From the NCBI GenBank assembly GCA_021397845.1, contig CM038043.1, positions 29,511,501-29,575,500 of the forward strand: a DNA stretch of 64,000 bases, given 5' to 3'. The translations under genes were made by a program, and so were the position numbers. Under the pieces are notes generated by a model, which saw nothing but the letters and a program-made list of their open reading frames with translations, ran no database searches and was not told the origin of the DNA. Source of the DNA: Areca catechu (lineage: Eukaryota > Streptophyta > Magnoliopsida > Arecales > Arecaceae). Positions 56,854 to 64,000 of this stretch are shown piece after piece (position 1 is the stretch's first letter; each line of letters opens with the position of its first letter).

Positions 56854-57461
56854 TTAAGACCTAATAAACCTCTTTAGTCGAGTCTGTTAGGTGTAGGTTT
56901 GAGTCCTTTGCATCATCTTATTAGGAGTCTGCATGTACCTAGCATGTTCACCACCCGCACTAATTTTGAAATAACTGGCTATTTCCCAAAGATGGATCAA
57001 AGAATTTGATGTAGTGGATTCTATCTTGGTTAGGCTTAGGCCTAAAAGAAGCTTCATGCTCGCAGAGCCGGACCTATTAAAGTGATAGAGAAGGATTGGA
57101 TCAAATGCCTATGTGTTAGACTTGCCTTCGGATATGGGCATTAGTTCTACCTTCAATATTACAGACCTGGTTGAGTATAGGGAACCGGCAGCGAAACCTA
57201 GTGAGGCCTTTGGACCTATTTCTTTTCATTGTGAGTGACCCTAACCCAGTGTGTCCACTAACAAATTAGCCTGAGAGAGGAGAACGGATCGAGCGTATCC
57301 TGGACGATCAAGCCATCACAACCCAGGGCCGTGACTATCAATGCTTCCTTGTCCGATGGCAAGGCCGGCCAGAGTTAGACGATTCATGGATTTCATGAGA
57401 GGACTTGCAATGCCTCAACCCAGACCTTCTCGAGAGATATGTGAGCCAGTCTGGTCTTCAC
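56854..57461 (+). pseudogene. Integrase C-terminal remnant and chromodomain of element D
   Basis: After a stop, fragments of the integrase tail follow (ILVRLRPKRSF near 57030; RIGSNAYVLDLPSDMGIS and STFNITDLVEYRE near 57100-57180, in shifted frames). The chromodomain at 57279-57461 reads GERIERILDDQAI, YQCFLVRWQGRPELDDSWIS, then a TGA. The chromodomain itself is uninterrupted up to that stop, like that of B. Confidence 0.78.
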
Positions 57462-57496
57462 TCGACAGGGTCGAGTTCCTCCCACCCAGGGAGAAT

Positions 57497-58950
57497 TGGT
57501 GCGGACACCAAAGGCATCAGAATAAGACAGAGGCTTTTCAACCCTCTATGAATTGATCAATAATTTATGAGTCCATCTGTAATAAGGGCTTAGCCCATCT
57601 GAGTCTATTTTAGTTGTCATTTGAGTCTTTTGAGTTGTTATTTCAATTCTGTACTAGTCAGCTCATGTTGAGCTAGTTCAGTCCAATGCTAGTCAGCTCA
57701 TGTTGAGCTAATTTTATTTTTGAGTCCTATCCAAGCATTCTGAAGACACAAGACCATATCATACAAGTGAAGACCAAGTCCAACCAAATTGAAGACATGG
57801 AAGTTTAGCCCAAGTCCAACCCAGCTTGAAGATTTGAAGACCCTAGGAGGAAAATTCAGAAAATCCTGATTCCTTGTAGATGCCCTCCAGATGCCCAGAT
57901 TTCCTTCCAAATGCAAGAATATATTCATAGACCAGGGTATCCATGATTCCAGAGGTCCATCTACATCCTAGCCCAAAGAAATCAAGCCCAGGCACGAAGC
58001 CCAAGCCCTTAAGAAGCAAGATACCAGGAAATATTCCTGCTACCTAGCTACTAGGCCATCCCTGCTTCCAGAGGCCCAAACCCATGCACCCGAGCCCCTT
58101 TGGGCCGGCCTCTTGATGCTCTTAGAAGCCCAACACACCCCATAGGCATCCTTGGAGTGTTGACCAAGTCAAGAGAATTTTTATGGATTTTTTTCTATCT
58201 AATGTTTCCTTATTTTCTAGCTAGGGTTTGAGAGGGAAAAGGATTCTTATGTAAAGTATAAAGTACCCTTACTTGGAGCCCAAGGTTAAGGGTCTATTTA
58301 AGGGACCCTAGCCTCTTGTATGAAAATAGATTTTTGATATGAAATAAACCTTGAGTTCTTATATTGTTTTGTGTGATTACCCTACTGTGTGCATAAAGGG
58401 GTTTGAGAGTTCTTCTTCCCAGTGTTTGCAACCATCTTCCTGCCACCAACCATCCTTCCAGCCCCCTCCAAAACTTTCTTTCCTTTGCTATTTTTCTTTG
58501 TTTTTGTGATTTCCTTTGAATTTTCTAACCCCTGACAGGTCGTTTGCCAGTCCCCGAGTTCCTACGAATCCAACGACTCCAGCCAAGCCTCAATCAGACC
58601 ACCGATCTGAAAGCCGGGTATCCGCAGGTCTTTGGCTCAGTTTTCCAGGTCGCATCCATTGAGGAACGAGAGATCCCTTTGCTACGATCTTTACCGGGCA
58701 CTTCAGACGTTGTCAGGTACACCCCCTCTACCTCCAGTAGTTATATTGTAGGAGAACTTGCCCTAATCGAGGCTTCTCAGCCCTGGCGATCCTTCTTTAG
58801 TACTTTTCTAGGTTCTAATCTGCATGCTTGGCTTCAAAAATTTATACAAAATTCCCTACAATTAATTTTGATCTGAAATTTGGGAATTAATCACCTAACC
58901 CTACATATAAAACATACAAAAAGAATTGCATGCATATTAGTCACACATCA
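57497..58950 (+). repeat. 3' LTR of element D
   Basis: 1454 bp, nearly identical in length to the 5' copy, preceded by the tract gggagaat. TATTTAA at 58295-58301. The pair can be used to date the insertion. A 110-codon ORF (58544-58876) in it has a broken counterpart in the 5' copy. Confidence 0.9.
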
Positions 58951-59012
58951 AACAATTCTTTCATTAATTCAAATAATAGCATAGAATAAATACGTTGAGA
59001 GCCTAGGGGCCC

Positions 59013-59020
59013 TATTTATA
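59013..59020 (-). promoter_or_regulatory. TATA box of the E/G LTR
   Basis: TATAAATA on the minus strand inside cctataaataggg; the same block is at 63905-63912 in the right-hand LTR copy. Confidence 0.55.
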
Positions 59021-59805
59021 GGCTCCAATGCTAGGAATTTCATCCAAGGGTGGAGGGGAGGGGATAAGGTTGGCTTAGTTGGCTCCAACAACTCTTACGT
59101 AAGTGGTTCTAACTAAAAACAAATTGTTGGTAGAAAGTTACAACCACTTTGACATGTGGCATCTAGAAGATCCTAATGTGACTTCCAAATATTGATAAGG
59201 AGGCTTAGGTTTCATATGTTGTGGCATCTCACATGTCAAATATTGTTGGCGTAGTGGAAGGAATCTTTATATTTTCCATAAAATTTTTGACATAGTGTAA
59301 TTCATTCTCCCCCAAGGTTGTTTGTTGAGTTGTTCCCACATGTGCTCCAAATCATGGCACGAATTAGGCTTGGGCTTGGTCTTGAAGTGGCTTGAATGGT
59401 TAGTCTTGGACTTGAAGAGGATGCCCTCCATCAGGCTTTGGGCTTGAGCCAAATGGGCTTCTTCCATGTGTTGGTTTATGAGCCAAATCATGCTTCAAGA
59501 AGATAATGCTTATGAACATGCATCAACAAAATTAATGGGCTTCTTCCATGTGTTGGCTTATAAGCCAAATCATGCTTCAAGAAAATTTGGCTTATGAACA
59601 TGTTTCAAGAAAATTTTTAACTTGCTTTGAAAACTTTATTGACTATAGCTGCAAAAAATAAAGTGAGTTAATCAAAGTATATATTCTTATTATGGATGTC
59701 CCCATCAATTCTTCCAGGGTGGAAAGAGCTCGACTCTGTCGAGTAGGAATTCATCTGGCTTTGGTAATACTTTAGAATGTCAGGATCGATTCTTTGTAAG
59801 TCTTC

Positions 59806-60432
59806 TCAAGTAATCCATGAGTCTTCAGAATCAGTGAATCCTTGCCAATGAACCAAGTAGCGTTGATAGTCCTTGTTCCGGGTAGTGATAGTCTTATTAT
59901 CTAAGATTCGCTCAATCCTATCTTGCTGCTTTGGTAACTTGGCTGGTGGATACTCATGGGTTGGCTCACTATCAAAGATAGAATCAGGCTCGAAAGGCTT
60001 ATTAGGTATCATTGTTGGTTCATTTACCCTCCTAGATCTTAATTGTTGAAAGTGGAACTGATACCAAAGTCGGATGGTAAATCTAAAACATATTAGGTCC
60101 AGATTTTTCTCACTATTTTGAAAATGACCTACACCACGAGCATATAATTGTTCAGGTTTGGCCTTACCATGACATATTCTCCTTCTTGAAATTCTTTGGT
60201 TCTTTTACGTGAGTTAATCATATGCTTGTTAATTTCATTGCTCAAATTTTCTTACTAATCATGCTATGCATATGACTCTTGTAGTCATGGACACTTATGC
60301 ATGGGAAGGTCAAAAGGCATCAAATGACAAAACATAAATGACACCAAAACAAAACAAGCCCTTATGGACTTTATTATCTATGAACTAAACTTTATTGCTA
60401 GGAAACAAAAGTTCCTAATTTCTAATATTCTC
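59806..60432 (-). pseudogene. Integrase tail and chromodomain of element E
   Basis: 60040-60300 contains broken integrase C-terminal sequence (INSRKRTKEFQEGEYVMV, LDLPSDFGISSTFN). The chromodomain frame 60012-59806 includes DRIERILDNKTITTRNKDYQ, RYLVHWQGFTDSEDSWI and is open. The right orientation and spacing to the polypurine tract match B and D. Confidence 0.78.
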
Positions 60433-61896
60433 TTAAATGGCTTTGAAAACTATAGCACACAACTTTAGGTAAGTGGTAGTGAATCTTAATTTAGTGCCCA
60501 ATAAATGCCATAATGTCTTCCAAAAGTAACTGATGAATATTACTGGGATTTGATCAATGGTATGATGGATGTCCCAACTGGGTGGATTAGGATTGGAAAT
60601 GTTCAAGAAGGGTGAATCAGGCTCAAGGCAATTATCAGGGAATACAATTTCCATCTTCCTTCTCCTGAACTTCCATCTTTCAATTCCTACCATCTCTTCA
60701 CTTTTAATCCTCATGTAAAATTCTTTTGCAGGTTCTACAATTTCTTGGGGTTGATCCTTTGGAATTGGTTCTAGATTTTCACTGATGGTCAATTCCCCAT
60801 TAGGTGATCCTTCATTAATCTCTAGATGTAAATCCTCAATAGTGATTAATTCTGGGTCCTCTATTATCTCCTCGAATTGTTCTTCATGGCTTTGTTCTTG
60901 GACTTCATTTTGATTATCCCCGTTGTTGATTTCTTTAGGCTGGGTAAATATTTTATCTTCAACTAATTGTTCTTGATCATATTCGTCCATAAGATAAGAC
61001 CCAGCTTCATAAACTTCTTCCTTAAGTTCTTCAACAGGTTTAGGATTTTCTCTTTCTAGCCCTTCATTTGGACAAGACGTTGATTCTATTTTATCCTTAA
61101 ATTCTTCAATAGGTTCAGGAGATTTTTTCTCTAATTTTTCTGTGGGTTTAGTCTCTTCTTCATCTCCCTCATACTTATTGAATCTGGCAATATAATTAAA
61201 TACAAGTGTATCATCTTGTCTCAATTTCTATCATTGGTCTAAAAGTTTTTGCTCATAATATTTACTAAGGTACTTTTCCGTCAGTATACTCTTCATTTCT
61301 CTCCAAGTACTTATTTTATTCCCACTATAATAACTTTTTCGCTCAACATCTCCCCAATATGCTTTAGCATATCAGATTAACTTTGATTTGGCAAATTAAT
61401 ACTTTGTTACTTCCGACATTTCATCAAATTCAAAGTATTGATCCATTTTCTCTTTCCAATCGACATACACCTCAGAGTTTCCATCAAAAGTGGGTGCATA
61501 GGGTCGATTGTTCCTAAAAACTCTCTCCTCTTGATCTACAAAGTCTTGGTATGGGTATCTAGGGTTGTACTCAGGGATAAGATCATGACATTGGGCTCTT
61601 GGACCAAGGGGAGGTGGACTAGGTGATTCAGGCTCAGCATGGATCCTATGGGTTTATGAAGTCATGGTGAAGTCATCTTGAATTGTATTTAGCAGTGAAT
61701 TCATGATATGGACTATTGGACCTCGAGGAATTGACCTAAGTGACTCAGGTTCGGTGGGGGTCATTGGGGTCTCTTCAAGTGTCCCAACATGGTCCTTCAC
61801 TTGACTTAATTCCTTTCTCATTTGCCCTAATTGCCCATTTATGGTATCAAACTTTTTAGTCAGGGTTTTCAAAAGGAATTCAAGATTAGGATCCAT
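60433..61896 (-). pseudogene. Gag-like protein of element E with partial capsid
   Basis: One frame of 488 codons from ATG at 61896 (MDPNLEFLLKTLTKKFDTIN) with about five stops and no frameshift. The N-terminal coiled-coil is followed by the start of a capsid (APTFDGNSEVYVDWKEKMDQ, STWREMKSILTEKYLSKYY), which breaks off at FNYIARFNKYEG and passes straight into an acidic region. No CCHC knuckle is present. The motif VYEAGSYLMDEYDQE follows, then a D/E-rich 160-residue stretch, and finally the integrase remnant ISYFWKTLWHLLGTKLRF. The last 263 codons are open. Confidence 0.75.
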
Positions 61897-63240
61897 GGAT
61901 AAAAATAGACTGAGTGTGGGACTATTAGTATGGAGCTTCAAGTAGTACAAACATAACTTCTAGGGCTCTTAGACCTAAAAGTTCAAAATACAATACTTAA
62001 CTAGGTACTACTTAAGTATGTAATTACCCTGCCCACTGGCCATGTAAGAGGTGGGGTTGCAGGAGGCTACCCTCGCTTTCACAAGATCCTAATTAAAAAC
62101 CACAAGTCCACTTAAGGTGTTTGCCATTTGACCTCTTGCCTTGGAGACCAATTTCAAGGAATAAGTACAAACTCAAATAATACTTTGTCTTACCTTGTGC
62201 TTGAACCCGAATTATGGGTGTCCCTAGTTTTAGGTTCCTACTCGATTTCAATTATGGTTTAGGTCAATGAAAATGTGGGTGATTGTTTTGGGCCAAGGTA
62301 AGATAATGACCTCCTTCCCTTATGTTATGATTGAATGCCCTTAATTAGATTTAGGAATGGATGCACAAACAATTCATCAACTAGTTAACACAACAACTAA
62401 ATTAGCATAAACATGTGATTCAAACATGAATTTAAAAAAATTAAAATTCAAAAAAATTAAATTTAAAAATTTAGATTTTGAAATCCATATTTTAGAAATC
62501 AAATTTTAAAATTTAAATCTTGAATTAGGATTAAAAATTCATTCTAGAAGTTAGAGTTGTTGCAAGATAGTTTCAGCCCTAACAACTTATAGTCAACTAG
62601 TTTTTAAAAAAAATCAAAATTTAAAATTTAAAATTTCAAAAAAATTAAAATTAAAACTCAGATTATTATATCCCTCGATGAAGATTTCAGATTCTGAATT
62701 TTGAAATTTAATTCCTAGAATTTGGTTAATAAATTCGTTTGAAAGCTTGTTGTAAAAGAAAATTTCAGCAGGGAACAACTTTCAACTAGCTAGTTTTAAA
62801 AATTCAAAATTTAATCTTTTTAAAAATATAAAAATTCAAAATAAAAATGATTTGGTTAACTCTTAGATCAGAATTCTCAGATTTTAAAGTTTTGACTTCA
62901 TATTAACTCGAATTTTGGTTGAGAAGGTAGTTTGAAAACACTTGCTAGAAGATTCCATCACTTTATCTAACTTTTAACAACCTGAATTCAAATTTCGAAT
63001 TCCTAACTCTAGGTCCTTCTAAAATTCAAAATTCTAGTTGGAAATAACAAAAATCTAAGTTTGGATCTCAGATATATAAATTAAAAGTTTATTGCATATT
63101 TTTAAAAATTAAATGGAATGAAAGGCAGAAACAGAATTCTGGATAGAACTTCAGAAATGATCTAAGAACTCATATTTTAAAATCCATAAATAAATATAAA
63201 ATATTTTTTTTGAATTTTATATTTCGAATCCTAGCACACT
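61897..63240 (-). other. Leader of element E
   Basis: About 1.3 kb. 62270-62350 weakly resembles the conserved leader start of A, B and D (ggcccaaaacaatcaccc on the minus strand). 62400-63230 is very AT-rich with repeated aaattaaaatt and aaatttaaaatt runs. No ORF or clear primer site is found. Confidence 0.55.
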
Positions 63241-64000
63241 TAGGTAAGGAGACTAGTTGATCTAAATTACAATACCCAAAATGTAGATCTAGTTCAAAAT
63301 AGAGATTAGGATCTTTATGGTAAGGAAACCATCACTACTAGTACAAGTTAACCTTCAAATGATCAGGTTTAATGAAGCTTAGGAAGAGTTTTCCTACCAA
63401 CAATGATGGCTAATTATTTGGTGGAAGAAGGAGCTCTCATCACTCAAGGATTGAAGTCTAAACCATAAGACTAGCACTCCCTACCTTTAGGACTCACCTT
63501 GGCCATGATTCTTGTCTTGAAGACCTTCATCTTGGACATGGAAAATCAAAGAAAACCAGCATCAAATCAGAGATTAGGCATGGAAGGAGAAGTCAAAATT
63601 TGAATTGAATCAAGAAGAAGAAGAAAGGGAAACAAGAAAGTAGAAGCCGGCGCCTTCAAGGAATGATGCTTGGATCTTGGATCAAGCAAGGAAAACTCCA
63701 CCTTTCAAACACTCAAGGGTATTCTACCCTTCAAACACTCATTCAAGAACCTCACACTCTCTTCTCAAAACCTATCTTTTAACTCTCAAACTAAAGAACT
63801 TTTCACTCCAAACAAGAACTCAAGAAAACTAGAACACAAGGAAACAATCATTTCATTAATTCAAATCATAGCATAGAATAAACACAATGAGAGCCTAGGG
63901 GCCCTATTTATAGGCTCCAATGCCAGGAATTTCATCCAAGGGTGGAGGGGAGGGGATAAAGTTGGCTTAGTTGGCTCCAACAACTCTTAGGTAAGTGGTT
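63241..64000 (-). repeat. 5' LTR of element E (partial, runs off the window)
   Basis: Aligns with 52199-52796 plus 58956-59100 of the shared LTR, without the D insertion. It contains TATAAATA at 63905-63912. The junction gaaacaatcatttcatt at 63840 shows the empty D target site. Confidence 0.75.

Larger units (their letters stand above)
52797..58950 (+). mobile_element. Element D: complete non-autonomous chromovirus-like element
   Basis: 6154 bp with two LTRs (1455 and 1454 bp), a tRNA-Met primer site, leader, one gag-like frame, integrase tail, chromodomain and polypurine tract. The flanking 5-bp duplication AACAA (52792-52796 and 58951-58955) is perfect. Protease, RT, RNase H and the integrase catalytic core are absent. 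It inserted in plus orientation into the E/G LTR. Confidence 0.9.
52199..59707 (-). repeat. LTR shared by elements G (5') and E (3'), split by element D
   Basis: The parts 52199-52796 and 58951-59707 join into a ~1.35-kb LTR. Its right end (minus strand TGATGGGGACATCC) directly follows the 3' end of E (ccaccctggaagaatt). Its left end runs into the G leader. The left boundary is approximate: it is where homology to the E LTR copy at 63241 begins (taaggagac), and I could not find a primer site. The order U3-TATA-R on the minus strand supports the orientation. Confidence 0.65.
59708..64000 (-). mobile_element. Element E: non-autonomous chromovirus-like element (5' end off-window)
   Basis: Minus strand: partial LTR at 63241-64000, AT-rich leader, gag-like frame, integrase remnant, chromodomain, polypurine tract, then the shared LTR. 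As in A and D, the enzyme-coding region between gag and the middle of integrase is absent. Confidence 0.82.

Noticed and set aside
57698..57928. 76-codon minus-strand ORF in the D 3' LTR
   Set aside because: LTR sequence with no domain; the matching region of the 5' LTR does not keep the frame.

Overview
This window reads as nuclear DNA from a repeat-rich flowering plant. I find no convincing host gene: essentially every stretch can be assigned to LTR retrotransposons, most of them degenerate and nested inside one another. The plant assignment rests on tRNA-Met primer sites, plant-type chromovirus, Tat-like Ty3 and SIRE-like Ty1/copia proteins, LTRs of 1.4-2.2 kb and 5-bp target duplications. 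The species cannot be named from the sequence. All element names (A-I, F1-F3) are mine.

Left part (1-19753). Element A (minus, 1-4563, 3' end off-window) is a non-autonomous chromovirus relative: an uninterrupted 456-codon gag-like frame lacking a capsid, then a short integrase tail. A sits inside the 5' LTR of element B (plus, 4564-13010), an autonomous-type chromovirus with gag, protease, RT, RNase H, integrase and chromodomain, now broken by stops and frameshifts. B sits in element C (minus, 13011-~19276), a Tat-like Ty3 element with dual RNase H and a 26-bp minisatellite in its U3. C in turn abuts the gag of element G (minus).

Middle part (19754-51838). A block of four directly repeated ~1.74-kb copia LTRs separates three SIRE-like internal regions (F1, F2, F3; all minus). 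Neighbouring elements share LTRs, and the outer ends carry a near-perfect 5-bp duplication (agtca/agcca). F1 has two internal deletions. F3 carries an insertion that looks like a solo LTR (I, 45418-47668), and the last LTR carries a solo LTR of the A/B family (H, 48743-50371). Each F internal region has an extra ORF downstream of RNase H.

Right part (51839-64000). The rest of the G leader runs into an LTR (~52199-59707) which is also the 3' LTR of element E (minus, to beyond the window end). Element D (plus, 52797-58950) is complete, with a perfect AACAA duplication, and lies inside that LTR. D and E, like A, are non-autonomous: altered gag-like frames, an integrase remnant starting at the same motif, and a chromodomain.

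How the parts relate. B supplies a full set of chromovirus enzymes of the type that A, D and E lack; A even has B-type LTRs and the same duplicated primer site. The shared parts (LTR tip, primer site, a ~400-bp leader in A, B and D, an acidic motif, the integrase tail and chromodomain) are what such elements would keep to be mobilised in trans. Inferred insertion order: G/E first, then C, the copia block and D; B into C; A into B; solo LTRs H and I into the copia block.
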